From DATJGR01 sp963780795 (GTDB taxonomy: Bacteria; Pseudomonadota; Gammaproteobacteria; Pseudomonadales; Azotimanducaceae), in NCBI GenBank assembly GCA_963780795.1, contig CAWADH010000005.1, positions 124,001 through 188,000 of the forward strand: 64,000 nt of DNA. Direction: 5' to 3'. Position 1 is the stretch's first letter, and each line of letters opens with the position of its first letter. Made by a program: the position numbers and the translations under genes. Positions 16,398 to 25,490 of this stretch are shown here, in pieces. The notes beneath the pieces are model-generated. The model did no database searches. It was not told the origin of the DNA and saw only the letters and a list, made by a program, of their open reading frames with translations.

Positions 16398-17813
16398 GTG
16401 ATGCTCACGGGCGATCAGTATCGCGCGTCCCTCCGCGACGGCCGCGCCGCTTATCTCGCGGGAAAGCGCGTCGACGACGTAACCGCGAATCGCTTGCTCG
16501 CCGTGTCGGTCGACTGGGTGGCACGCACCTACGATCAATACCATTCGTCCGCTTCCGGCGCGCGCAATCCGATGTTCACGCTGCCGCGCAGCAGCGCCGA
16601 TCTCGCGAAGCAGATGGAATTTCTCGCGAGCGCGGACTTCACCGCGGCGACCACCGCCGGTTGCATGGCGCTGCGCGAGCTGCTGCCGGAACTCGGCGCC
16701 ATCCGCAGCGAATACAAAGCTCGGCTCGCGACGTTTCTCGACCGCTGCGCCGCAGACGACCTGCGCGTTGCGGCCGCGGTCGAAGACGGCGGCATCACCG
16801 TCGCCGGGAAAGTGCGCGTAGTCGAAACGCGTCCCGATGGTGTCGTGTTGCGCGGCGCCAAGCGACACGTGTTGGGCGCGTCGGTGGTGCACGAACTGTT
16901 GCTGGTGCCGGCAGACCGGGTCGATGCGGCGCACGCCGATCAGGCGATCGCGTGCGCGGTGCAACCGAATTCGCCCGGCGTGAAGATCGTGAACATCACC
17001 GCCGCGCCGGAAGCCGAGGACAATCGGCACTACCCGGTCAGCCGCGAGTTCAGCGTGCCTGACTGCTACGTGCTGTTCGAGAACGTGTTCGTGCCGATCG
17101 AACGCGTGTTTCTGAACGGCGAGACCGATTTCTCCGGCGCGCTGGTCGACACGCTCGGCATCTGGGAACGCGCGCGTTCCGCTGCGGAAATGGCAGAGCG
17201 CGCCGAACTGGTACTCGGCCTCGCGCAGACCATCGCCGAGATGAACGGCGTGGAGAAGATCGAGCACATCCGCAACAAGCTGTCGATGATCGCGGTATGG
17301 GCATCCATGTGCCGCGCCGGATGGGACCGCGCGCTCGCGAACGCCACTACGACCCCGTCGGGAACGGTTCGACCCGACGAGTCCGCCGTGTACGCGACGA
17401 AGGCATACGGCGGCGAGCGCTACAACGACATGCTGAGTTACCTGCACGACATCAGCGGCGCGCTGGTGCTGACGGTGCCGGCCACCGCCGACTACGACAA
17501 CCAGGCTACACACAAGTACATGGAGAAGTATCTGCGCACCATGGACGGCGTCACCGGCGAAGCGCGCATGAAGATCTTCCACCTGATCCGCGACATCTCT
17601 GCCGATCAATACGGCGGCTGGAAAAAGGTCACGGAGCAGATGATCGGCGGCGGACTGATCGCGCAGCGCATGAACGCGCTCGATCACTACCCGATCGCCA
17701 ACGTGAAGGCAAAGGTGCGCAGTTTCGCGAAGCTCGACGAGCGTTCGACGGCTCCGGCGGCGCGCGCGACGTCACCGCATCAGCCGTCGCATCGCGAACC
17801 GCCGATTGGCTAA
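16395..17813 (+). CDS. HpaB-type 4-hydroxyphenylacetate 3-hydroxylase family protein, copy 2
   Basis: 472 aa, paralogous to copy 1 over the whole length: start MVMLTGDQYRASLRDGR, central HYPVSREFSVPDCYVLFENVFVPIERVFLNGE, and DISADQYGGWKKVTEQMIGGG near the end. As in copy 1 there are no dehydratase iron-sulphur cysteines, so a flavin-dependent oxygenase or CoA-thioester enzyme of this fold is predicted. The C-terminal tail (STAPAARATSPHQPSHREPP) is a low-complexity extension. ATG 16395 uses the ribosome site in the last repeat unit. The duplicated leader may influence how much of this subunit is made. Two adjacent paralogues could form a hetero-oligomer; that is inference. Confidence 0.8.
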   Translation: MVMLTGDQYRASLRDGRAAYLAGKRVDDVTANRLLAVSVDWVARTYDQYHSSASGARNPMFTLPRSSADLAKQMEFLASADFTAATTAGCMALRELLPELGAIRSEYKARLATFLDRCAADDLRVAAAVEDGGITVAGKVRVVETRPDGVVLRGAKRHVLGASVVHELLLVPADRVDAAHADQAIACAVQPNSPGVKIVNITAAPEAEDNRHYPVSREFSVPDCYVLFENVFVPIERVFLNGETDFSGALVDTLGIWERARSAAEMAERAELVLGLAQTIAEMNGVEKIEHIRNKLSMIAVWASMCRAGWDRALANATTTPSGTVRPDESAVYATKAYGGERYNDMLSYLHDISGALVLTVPATADYDNQATHKYMEKYLRTMDGVTGEARMKIFHLIRDISADQYGGWKKVTEQMIGGGLIAQRMNALDHYPIANVKAKVRSFAKLDERSTAPAARATSPHQPSHREPPIG

Positions 17814-17907
17814 TGGCGATCGTGCCGTCTCTCGAACGTTACTGGATGACCCGTAGTTGTCTCGCGCGTCGGCGCCCGTAAAATCCGGCGCTTTTGCGGG
17901 GCTCCCG

Positions 17908-18414
17908 ATGGACGCGAAGGAGGAACTACTCGGAATCGCCCAGATCGCCGTGACGATGATCGGCTTCTCGGGCCTTCTTTTCGTGTTCCGATCGCGCAAC
18001 TTGGATCGCATGGCGCCGCGCGATCTGTCGGCGCTCGCGATGATCATCAGTTCCGGCGGCTTCGCGCTCGCGTTCGCGCTGGTGCCGCTACCGTTTGCGT
18101 ACCTCGGCATCGGGGAAGAACGCGTGTGGCGCCTCTGCTGCGGCACGTTCTGCGTCGGCTTGCTGATCGGGACGGTGGTGTTCGCATCGATCGATCGACG
18201 GCTCACGTCTGCGGGCCATCGCCCGAGGACGCCGCGGTTCAATCGGACCGTGCTGACGCTGCTCCCGATCATGGCAGCGCTGCTCGCTGGATCGGCGTTC
18301 GGCTTCTGGCCGTTCGTGGTGGCGACCTATCTGCTCAGCCTCGTCGTGTGCCTGCTCGTGAGCCTCGCGTTGGTGGTGGTGATGTTGCTGGTTGCACGGG
18401 CGGCGGGCGACTAG
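17908..18414 (+). CDS. Four-helix integral membrane protein, unknown function
   Basis: 168 aa with four hydrophobic segments: IAVTMIGFSGLLFVF, LSALAMIISSGGFALAFALVPLPFAYL, GTFCVGLLIGTVVF, and a long C-terminal pair through TLLPIMAALLAGSAFGFWPFVVATYLLSLVVCLLV... (split by Arg/Gly turns). I chose ATG 17908 rather than an upstream TTG at 17857 because MDAKEELLGIAQIAVTMIG is the usual start of this kind of small membrane protein; the ribosome site (CGGGG) is only moderate. The family is common but uncharacterised. It converges on the next gene. Confidence 0.6.
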   Translation: MDAKEELLGIAQIAVTMIGFSGLLFVFRSRNLDRMAPRDLSALAMIISSGGFALAFALVPLPFAYLGIGEERVWRLCCGTFCVGLLIGTVVFASIDRRLTSAGHRPRTPRFNRTVLTLLPIMAALLAGSAFGFWPFVVATYLLSLVVCLLVSLALVVVMLLVARAAGD

Positions 18415-18465
18415 CAGGTCTGCGCCGGGCTGATCGCGGCGCCCCATACGTTCCTGCGCGGATGA

Positions 18466-19725
18466 TCAATCCGCCAGTCGGCGAACCCGCTCGTAGAACG
18501 ATCGAAACTGCGCGTCCTGCGCCCACTCCGGGTAATCCTTTTCGATGAGGGCCAGTCGTTCCATGGCCGCATCGACCCGCTCCTGCTTCCCGACCAGCCA
18601 TCGAGCGTGTTCGAGAATTGCTTCGGGTACGCGTTCGCTGTCGGGATAGGCGCGTTCGACGTCGCCGAGCAGCGTGTCGACGTATCCCGCATCTGTCGGG
18701 GATGCGACAGCTACGAGCGTCAGCAACGTGTCGACCGAATCCGGCCGGAACAGCGGATCGACGTCCAACGACGCTCGCAGCAACAGCCAGGCACGCGACA
18801 CCTTCTTGTCCGCGAGCATTCGATTCAGGTAGTGCCAGTTGTGTTCCAGCCGCAGGCGCTTGTCCTGAAACAGCTCCAGCCGCTGGTGGATACGTTCGTC
18901 GTTGGCATAACCGTCTTTTTCGAGAAACCCCTCGAGCAGTTTGTTGGCGCGCTCCACCCGGTCCACCGCGCACAACCGATGCAGCTCGACCATCAACGCC
19001 TCGATTGCTTTCGTGTCCGCCACCGCGGCAACGTGCAGCGGATCGTTCTCGGGCAGCGTCGAAAGACCGAGGCGTTCGCGACAGACGTACAACACCCGAC
19101 CCGCCAGCACGTGACCCAGCATGAACGCGTAACACGCGATGAGCAGCGCGAGGACGTTCGGCGGCGACACCACCACACAGGCCGCGTACAGCACCGCGAT
19201 TCCGGCATACAGCAGCAATGCGAACACGACGTATGCGGGGCCAAGGCCCGCCACGAACCCGACCACTCGCCGCGGATCGAGTCCGGCCATGAACTGCTCC
19301 TCGAGAATCATCACGCCAAGCACCGCCGGCAGCACCGCGCCGACGACGCTGGCCACGCCGATTCCCAAGGCAGCATCGATCGACAAACTCGCCGCGATCA
19401 TGCCGGCGAGGCCGAGCAGCAACGCCGCAACCTTCAGCGCGAGGAGGTTGTTGAGCGGCGACACGTCTTCGATGGCGATGCTTCGGATCGGCGTCTCGTG
19501 TCCGGCGGCGACGTGCTGCAACGATGCCCACGCGTGATGCAAGAACACGGCAAAGCCGAGAACCCACACGATCGGCAGCAACGCGATCGCCAACAGGTGC
19601 GGAGCGTCGCCAATGCGCGACCATTCGAACACCGCAACGAGCGCGTACAACCCGACGGCGCACGCCACCGACAGTACGCCGCCCTGCCCGCGCAGCGGAT
19701 AGACGAGCAATCGTCCCAACGACAT
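18466..19725 (-). CDS. Membrane protein with C-terminal TPR-like helical domain
   Basis: 419 aa. Residues 1-220 contain about five to six membrane helices (for example VLSVACAVGLYALVAVFEW and LLAIALLPIVWVLGFAVFLHHAW). Residues from about 235 to the end are soluble and helical, with repeats of the kind ANKLLEGFLEKDGYANDERIHQRL and AWLLLRASLDVDPLFRPDSVDTL, resembling tetratricopeptide-like repeats. ATG 19725 starts MSLGRLLVYPLRG; the much longer open frame upstream is the antisense of the mechanosensitive channel. Divergent to that channel gene with 63 nt between. Function unknown. Confidence 0.65.
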   Translation of the reverse strand: MSLGRLLVYPLRGQGGVLSVACAVGLYALVAVFEWSRIGDAPHLLAIALLPIVWVLGFAVFLHHAWASLQHVAAGHETPIRSIAIEDVSPLNNLLALKVAALLLGLAGMIAASLSIDAALGIGVASVVGAVLPAVLGVMILEEQFMAGLDPRRVVGFVAGLGPAYVVFALLLYAGIAVLYAACVVVSPPNVLALLIACYAFMLGHVLAGRVLYVCRERLGLSTLPENDPLHVAAVADTKAIEALMVELHRLCAVDRVERANKLLEGFLEKDGYANDERIHQRLELFQDKRLRLEHNWHYLNRMLADKKVSRAWLLLRASLDVDPLFRPDSVDTLLTLVAVASPTDAGYVDTLLGDVERAYPDSERVPEAILEHARWLVGKQERVDAAMERLALIEKDYPEWAQDAQFRSFYERVRRLAD

Positions 19726-19788
19726 CGTTAGAGCTGCTCCAGGTTCGCAAGCCGCGATCGAGCGCCGGCGTGATAGTCTGGCCGAATC

Positions 19789-21570
19789 ATGAGGACAATC
19801 AATCGGATCATCACCGTCGCGCTCATGGCGGCCTGTTGGGCGTACGCTGCGGGTGCGAGCGCACACGACAAAGCGCATCCGCTCGCACCGCCCGACCTGT
19901 CGAGTCCGCGCGCCACGTTGATGAACTTCATCGCGGTGATGGATCGCGCATACGACCGCTGGACAGCCGATATGGACAGCGACGAAGACCGGATCGAGCG
20001 CGAGAAAATTGCCCGCATTTCCCATCAGTTCTTCGACCTCAGCGACGTCGCGCCGTCGATCCGAAAGAACGTCGGGAGGGAAACCGCCGTTTACATGAAG
20101 GAAGTGCTGGACCGCATCGAACTGCCACCGTGGGAGCAGATTCCGGACGAGGCGATGGTGGCCGCGCAACAAGGCGGCATGAACCAGTGGACGATCCCGC
20201 AAACCGAAATCACGCTGGTGCGGCTGAAGGATGGACTGCGCGAAGGGCAATGGGTATTCAGCTCCGAAACCGACGAACGGGCGCCTCAGTTCTACCGGTT
20301 GGTGAAGCACCTGCCGTATAGGGCCGACGCAACCGAGGGGCTGTATCAACTGTTCGTATCGGAACCCGGGCCGATGATTCCGCGCGGGCTGATCCGGTCG
20401 CTGCCCGATTGGATGCACGCCCGTTACGCCGGCCAGGCCGTGTGGCAATGGGCCGCTCTGGTGCTGACGCTCGCCGTCACCCTCACGGCAATGGTGCTCC
20501 TCTATCGGGTCACCGGTCGCCTGTCGAGGAGCACGCACAAGGCCGCCTACTATTTCGCGGCCGTGTTTCCGATATTCGCCGTGATCCTTCCGCAAACGGC
20601 GACCGAGTTCCTGTCCGATCAGGTGTTCATCACCGGCCGCCTGTTCGACATGCTCGACTTCGCGCTCGACCTGGTTTCGCTCGCCGCACTGGTGGTGGTG
20701 ATCATCGGTCTCACCAACCGGGTCGCAGCCGCATTGGTTGCTCTGCCGTGGTCGAAAGATCGCCAGCTGACGGCGCAACTCGCGCAGCTCGCCGTTCGGG
20801 CGATCGGCGTGACCGGAGCGTTGATCGCGGTGTTCGAGGGCGGCCGCTATCTCGGCGTACCGCTGACCACTCTGGTCGCCGGCGTCAGCGTCAGCGGCTT
20901 GACGGTGGCGTTAGCGGCACAGGACACGCTGAAGAATCTGTTCGGCAGCGTGATGATTCTGCTCGACCGGCCGTTCCAGGTGGGCGACCTGATCCGCATC
21001 AAGGGACACGAGGGTAAGGTCGAATCGGTGGGCCTGCGGTCGACGCGAATCCGCGATGCCAACGGACACGTCGTCAGCATCTCGAACGAAGAGATGGCGC
21101 GGCTCGACTCGAAGAACCTCAGCAGCCGCAAACACCTGCGCCGGCACGAGGTGCTGCGCCTGCGATCGAACTCGCCGCCGCAGAAGATCCGCGGTCTCGT
21201 CGAGTTCATCCGCGGCATTCTGCGGGAGCGGGAGAGCTCCGAGCTGGCGCAACCCACCTCCGTACAGGTCGGCTTCGGTGACGATGCAGTGACGCTCACC
21301 ATGACGTACCAGTACGCGTCGTCGGATTCCGCCGCGTTTGCCGCGTTCAACGAATCGATCACGCTGCAGATTCTCGACCGCATGCAGCAGGACCACATCG
21401 AACTCGCGCCAGCCGCGCCCTCATCGAAGGCCGAAACTGCGCACGCGCCGCCTCACGAATCCGCGCACGCGGCGCATCCGCCGCACGAAGCGGAACACGC
21501 GCCACACGAGTCGACGCACGAAGTGCACGAAGCGCCGCACGAGACGACCGGTTCCGGGCACGAAGCCTGA
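19789..21570 (+). CDS. MscS-family mechanosensitive ion channel with periplasmic domain and His-rich tail
   Basis: 593 aa. A signal peptide (to about residue 25, ASA-HD) precedes a periplasmic domain, then membrane helices from about residue 218. The pore helix and beta domain are typical: GVPLTTLVAGVSVSGLTVALAAQDTLKNLFGSVMILLDRPFQVGD, followed by IKGHEGKVESVGLRSTRIR. These channels release solutes on osmotic downshift. The last 45 residues are a low-complexity run rich in His, Pro, Ala and Glu (units like PPHEAEHAPHES). Such a tail may bind metal ions, which is inference. The gene is divergent to a membrane/TPR gene. Confidence 0.88.
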   Translation: MRTINRIITVALMAACWAYAAGASAHDKAHPLAPPDLSSPRATLMNFIAVMDRAYDRWTADMDSDEDRIEREKIARISHQFFDLSDVAPSIRKNVGRETAVYMKEVLDRIELPPWEQIPDEAMVAAQQGGMNQWTIPQTEITLVRLKDGLREGQWVFSSETDERAPQFYRLVKHLPYRADATEGLYQLFVSEPGPMIPRGLIRSLPDWMHARYAGQAVWQWAALVLTLAVTLTAMVLLYRVTGRLSRSTHKAAYYFAAVFPIFAVILPQTATEFLSDQVFITGRLFDMLDFALDLVSLAALVVVIIGLTNRVAAALVALPWSKDRQLTAQLAQLAVRAIGVTGALIAVFEGGRYLGVPLTTLVAGVSVSGLTVALAAQDTLKNLFGSVMILLDRPFQVGDLIRIKGHEGKVESVGLRSTRIRDANGHVVSISNEEMARLDSKNLSSRKHLRRHEVLRLRSNSPPQKIRGLVEFIRGILRERESSELAQPTSVQVGFGDDAVTLTMTYQYASSDSAAFAAFNESITLQILDRMQQDHIELAPAAPSSKAETAHAPPHESAHAAHPPHEAEHAPHESTHEVHEAPHETTGSGHEA

Positions 21571-21651
21571 TCTGCGCCAACTGCGCGGCGCTGTGAATCG
21601 CCTCGGCGCCGCGGTATAGAATCGAACCATCCGCCCACACCGGGAATCGTC

Positions 21652-22836
21652 ATGCCGTATGCACAAGGCCGCACGTTCTTCGACGCAGACAGCCACATCA
21701 TGGAGCTGCCCGATTTCCTCACCCAGTATGCCGATCCGGCGTTTCGCGACCGCATTCCGCAGATTCGCGCGGTGCCCGGTGAACTCGCGAAGAAGCTCGA
21801 CGAACTGCTCGCGCGCAAAGCACACGCGCCGGAGCGGGTTGCGGAAATGCTCGCGCTCGGTAGCGATCTGATCTCGGGGCCGAAAGGTTATTTCGCGCTC
21901 GGCGCGTTCAATCGCGACGAACGCTCGAGCGCACTGGACCAACTCGGCTTCCATCGCCAGCTCGTGTTCTCTACGTTCGCGGCAGGCACGGCCTTCGCGG
22001 AACAGCGGCCCATTCCGGAACGCTTTGCCATTGCCCGCGCGCACAACCGCGCGATGTCCGACTTCTGCGCCAACGACGATCGTCTGATGGGCGTCGCTGC
22101 GCTGCCGCTCGACGACCCGGATCTCGCTGTGAAGGAAGTCGAGCACCTGCGCACGCTGGGCCTGGCCGCGGCGTGGGTTCCGCACCGCCCGTGCGGAGGA
22201 CGCTCGCCGGGGCACAACGACCTCGATCCGGTTTGGGCGCGGCTGGCCGAAGCCAACATCCCGTTCACGCTGCACGTCGGCGGCAATCCGCTGCAGATCG
22301 ACCCCGCCTGGATGAACACCGGCCGGCCGGTGCCAACGGACTGGCTGGGGGGCGGCGAGAACGTGCGCGGCAAAGACATGACCTCGCTGCACCATCCGGT
22401 GGAGACGTTCCTCGGTGCGATGGTGCTCGACGGCGTGTTCGAACGGCACGCCAGGCTCAAAGGCGGCGCCATCGAACTCGGCGCCGGTTGGGTGCCTTCG
22501 ATGATCCAACGGCTCGACTGGGTGGCAGAGATCTGGAAGAAATCGGAACCCGATCTGCGCACGCTAAAGACGAAGCCGTCCGAAACCGTCATCGACCGAC
22601 TGCGTTTCACGCCGTATCCGTACGAAGCGGTCGGCGCGCTCATCGAAGCATCCGACGACCGCCTCTACCTGTTCTCGAGCGACTATCCGCACAACGAAGG
22701 CGGCCGTCATCCGCTGGGCCGCTTCGGTCAGTCGCTGGCCGGGCAGTCCGAAGCGACGCTCGAGCGTTTCTATTCGAGCAATTTCGCGTGGCTGTTCAAC
22801 CTGCCGGAGGCGCCCGGAGCGCGTGCGCATGCATGA
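21652..22836 (+). CDS. Amidohydrolase-family metal-dependent hydrolase (Amidohydro_2)
   Basis: 394 aa. TIM-barrel hydrolase/decarboxylase of the ACMSD-like branch. Metal site residues: D11-A-D13-S-H15 with E18 at the N-terminus, His in PFTLHVGG, and the Asp of FSSDYPHNEGG near residue 345. Family members act as decarboxylases of aromatic acids, hydrolases or lactonases. ATG 21652 follows the channel gene by 81 nt. The 3' end overlaps the acetyltransferase by 8 bp, so both are likely translated from one mRNA. Confidence 0.85.
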   Translation: MPYAQGRTFFDADSHIMELPDFLTQYADPAFRDRIPQIRAVPGELAKKLDELLARKAHAPERVAEMLALGSDLISGPKGYFALGAFNRDERSSALDQLGFHRQLVFSTFAAGTAFAEQRPIPERFAIARAHNRAMSDFCANDDRLMGVAALPLDDPDLAVKEVEHLRTLGLAAAWVPHRPCGGRSPGHNDLDPVWARLAEANIPFTLHVGGNPLQIDPAWMNTGRPVPTDWLGGGENVRGKDMTSLHHPVETFLGAMVLDGVFERHARLKGGAIELGAGWVPSMIQRLDWVAEIWKKSEPDLRTLKTKPSETVIDRLRFTPYPYEAVGALIEASDDRLYLFSSDYPHNEGGRHPLGRFGQSLAGQSEATLERFYSSNFAWLFNLPEAPGARAHA

Positions 22837-23101
22837 CGTCGTCGACAATCCGGGGCGCAGCCGGTTCGAACTCGAGGAAGCGGGCGAGGTTGCGTTCGCC
22901 GACTATCGACGCCGCAACTCGGTGCTGGTGATTCCGCATGTCGAAGCGCCGCCGGCACTGCGCGGCAGCGGCACCGCCGCGCGGCTGATGGAAGGATTGC
23001 TCGCGATCGTGCGCGAGCGCGGCGAGAAGATCGTACCGACGTGTTCCTATGCTGCCGCGTACATGCGGCAGCACGAGGAGCATCAGGACCTGCTGGCCTG
23101 A
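22829..23101 (+). CDS. Small GNAT-type acetyltransferase (COG2388/YjdJ-like)
   Basis: 90 aa, a minimal GCN5-related N-acetyltransferase. The acetyl-CoA loop is VEAPPALRGSGTAARLMEGLLAIVRERG with the reduced Q/RxxGxG/A signature RGSGTA, and the end KIVPTCSYAAAYMRQHEEHQDLL is diagnostic for this short subfamily. The substrate is unknown. ATG 22829 has GGAG 9 nt upstream; GTG 22823 is an alternative. It overlaps the amidohydrolase stop and converges on the SRPBCC gene with a gap of only 10 nt. Confidence 0.85.
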   Translation: MHDVVDNPGRSRFELEEAGEVAFADYRRRNSVLVIPHVEAPPALRGSGTAARLMEGLLAIVRERGEKIVPTCSYAAAYMRQHEEHQDLLA

Positions 23102-23111
23102 CCGATAAGCG

Positions 23112-23528
23112 TCAGCCGCCGACGGCGCGGCGCGCGCCTGCTATGCCGCCTTTGTAGATCCCTTCGACCACTTTGGAGGCAGCGGCGGCATCGCCTTTAG
23201 GCTCGAATGTGCCGGACCAGTTCACGTTGCACGTGCCGTTGCCTTTGTCGGTGATCTTCACCATGGCGGAATAGCCTTTCACCGGCAGCGGACAATCGTC
23301 GTTGGTGATCGAGTACGCGAACACCATCGCTTTCGCATCGTGCCGATCGAGGCGTTCGACCACGAGTCCGCCGCCCATGCCGATCGTGCGCACCATGCCG
23401 ACGCCTTTGCCTTTCGTCTCGAACGACGTGATCGGCCCGCCCACTTTGATGCCGCCGAAGTCGCTGAGCGCGGACCAGACGTCCGCCGCCTTGCCTTTGA
23501 TGTCTTCCGAAACCGTTACTGTCGTCAT
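23112..23528 (-). CDS. SRPBCC (polyketide cyclase/START-like) family protein
   Basis: 138 aa, a single SRPBCC ligand-binding domain. The start TVTVSEDIKGKAADVWSALSDFGGI, the central GVGMVRTIGMGGGLVVERLDRHD and the C-terminal GTFEPKGDAAAASKVVEGIYKGGI fit the polyketide-cyclase/dehydrase subfamily that binds hydrophobic ligands in a helix-grip cavity. It lies 29 nt before the Baeyer-Villiger monooxygenase start region on the same strand but downstream of it in transcription, so both probably share an mRNA and possibly a substrate. Confidence 0.8.
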   Translation of the reverse strand: MTTVTVSEDIKGKAADVWSALSDFGGIKVGGPITSFETKGKGVGMVRTIGMGGGLVVERLDRHDAKAMVFAYSITNDDCPLPVKGYSAMVKITDKGNGTCNVNWSGTFEPKGDAAAASKVVEGIYKGGIAGARRAVGG

Positions 23529-23557
23529 CTGATCTCCCCTTCGTTACAGTGTTGGCG

Positions 23558-25378
23558 TCAACCCAGTTCGAGCCCGTCGAGCTTACCTGCTTCACGCCAC
23601 TTGGCGAGCAGCGCGTTGAACGCATTCGCGCCCGGCGCATACGACTCGTTGTTCAAGCCGCCGCCGCGCTGCGCGATCTTACCTTCGTTGTTGTAGTAGC
23701 CCGGTGTGCACTCTTCGAAGAATGCCACGTTGTTGATCGCGAGCCTGCGAATTTCGCCAACCCAGGCTGCTTCCGCTTCCTCCGTGGGTTGCGAGTAACG
23801 CGCACCGAGTTCCTGCACCTGCTTGATGATGTAGGCGATGTGCTGCGCCTGATCGTCGAGCATCGACGTGAGATTCACCGACAGACCGTTCTGCGACAAG
23901 CCCATGAGAAAGCAGTTCGGGAAACCGTGGCTCGAGAACCCGTGCAGCGTCTTCATGCCGTTGGCCCAGTAGTCGCTCAACTGGGCGCCGCCCTGGCCGG
24001 TGATTTCGTAGCCTGCGCGCCGCGTCCACGCGGTACCCACTTCGAAACCCGTCGCGAAGATGATGCAATCGACCGGATATTCCACGCCGTTCGCCACCAC
24101 GCCGTTCTTCGTGATGCGCTCCACGCCTTGCGCATTGCTGGTATCGACCAGCGTGACGTTCGGACGATTGAACGTCGGCAGGTATTCGTCGTTGAACGTC
24201 GGTCGCTTGCAGAACTGGCGGTACCACGGCTTCAGCGCTTCCGCGGCATCGTGTTTCTTCACGGTCTTCTCGACGCGTTCGCGGATGCCGTTCATTTTCT
24301 TGAAGTCGGCGAGTTCGGTGAGCACCGCCGCTTCCTCCGGCGAGATGCGAACGTCGCTCTTTTTCGGAAGCATGCTGGCGAGCGTGCGGAAGATCTCGGT
24401 CCAGCCGTCGTTGACGAGGTCTTCGGACATCGGCTGGCCGGTGACCATCGCGTTGAAGTTTTCGCGCCGTTCGCGCTGCCAGCCCGGCTTCAGCGATTGC
24501 GCCCAGTTCGGATCAGTCGGCTTGTTGCCGCGCAGGTCCACCGACGACGGCGTGCGCTGGAAGACGTAGAGGTGCTTCGCGTGTGCACCGACGTGCGGCA
24601 CGCTCTGAATGGCCGTTGCGCCGGTGCCGATGATGGCAACGCGCTTGTCGGCGAGTCTGGTCAATCCGCCGCTGTGATCGCCACCGGTGTAGTTGTAGTC
24701 CCAGCGGCTGGTGTGAAACGTGTGACCTTCGAACTCTTCGATGCCGGGCACCGACGGCAGTTTCGGCCGATTCAGCGGACCGGTGGCCATCACCACGAAG
24801 CGCGCCTTCATGGCGTCGTTACGATCGGTGGAGACGATCCAGCGCGCGATGTCTTCGTCCCAGCGCAGGTCGGTCACCTTCGTCTGGAAACAGGCGCCGT
24901 CGTAAAGGTCGAACGTCTTCGCGATGCGCTGCGAATGCTCGTAGATCTCCGGCGCGAACGAATACTTTTCTTTCGGCATGTAGCCGAGATCTTCGAGCAG
25001 CGGCAGGTAGCAGTACGACTCGATGTCACATTGCGCGCCCGGATACCGGTTCCAGTACCACGTGCCGCCGAAGTCGCCGCCCGCTTCGATGATGCGGAAG
25101 TTGGTGAGACCGGCCTGACGGAAGCGAGCCCCCGCGAGCAGGCCGCCGAAGCCGCCACCGATGATCACGATGTCCACTTCGTCGGTGAGCGGCTCGCGCG
25201 TGAAGCCGGGCTCCACGTACGGATCGTCGACGAAGTGGGCGAACTTCCCGGTCACCTCGACGTACTGGTCGTTGCCCTCGGGGCGGATCCGCTTATCGCG
25301 CTCCTGGCGATATTTCTCGCGCAGCGCATCCGGATCGAAGCCGAGGTTCGAGTATTGCGGTTTGAGTTGCGTGCTCAT
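23558..25378 (-). CDS. Type I Baeyer-Villiger monooxygenase
   Basis: 606 aa, the size of cyclopentadecanone/steroid-type BVMOs with an N-terminal extension of about 65 residues. The first Rossmann motif is GGGFGG (74-79) for FAD, the second is AIIGTGATA (about 248-256) for NADPH, and the BVMO fingerprint FEGHTFHTSRWD spans 216-227. The enzyme inserts one oxygen next to a ketone to give an ester or lactone. ATG 25378 has GGGGGA 6 nt upstream; the longer frame has no support. The SRPBCC gene follows downstream. Steroid, terpenoid or cyclic ketone substrates are plausible but not proven. Confidence 0.93.
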   Translation of the reverse strand: MSTQLKPQYSNLGFDPDALREKYRQERDKRIRPEGNDQYVEVTGKFAHFVDDPYVEPGFTREPLTDEVDIVIIGGGFGGLLAGARFRQAGLTNFRIIEAGGDFGGTWYWNRYPGAQCDIESYCYLPLLEDLGYMPKEKYSFAPEIYEHSQRIAKTFDLYDGACFQTKVTDLRWDEDIARWIVSTDRNDAMKARFVVMATGPLNRPKLPSVPGIEEFEGHTFHTSRWDYNYTGGDHSGGLTRLADKRVAIIGTGATAIQSVPHVGAHAKHLYVFQRTPSSVDLRGNKPTDPNWAQSLKPGWQRERRENFNAMVTGQPMSEDLVNDGWTEIFRTLASMLPKKSDVRISPEEAAVLTELADFKKMNGIRERVEKTVKKHDAAEALKPWYRQFCKRPTFNDEYLPTFNRPNVTLVDTSNAQGVERITKNGVVANGVEYPVDCIIFATGFEVGTAWTRRAGYEITGQGGAQLSDYWANGMKTLHGFSSHGFPNCFLMGLSQNGLSVNLTSMLDDQAQHIAYIIKQVQELGARYSQPTEEAEAAWVGEIRRLAINNVAFFEECTPGYYNNEGKIAQRGGGLNNESYAPGANAFNALLAKWREAGKLDGLELG

Positions 25379-25490
25379 GTCGTATCCCCCTTTGGATGGC
25401 GCCGGACCGCGCCCCGCTGTCCGGCAATTCACGTGAATTAACCGAAGGCGGATGGTTCCACAATGCAACACTCCGACGCAACGACGGGTT

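Noticed and set aside
14769..17813. 4-Hydroxybutyryl-CoA dehydratase assignment for the HpaB-type pair
   Set aside because: The Cys/His ligands of its iron-sulphur cluster are not visible in either protein.
23549..25441. 630-codon open frame on the plus strand
   Set aside because: It is antisense to the Baeyer-Villiger monooxygenase, whose motifs are all intact; long antisense frames are expected in GC-rich genes.
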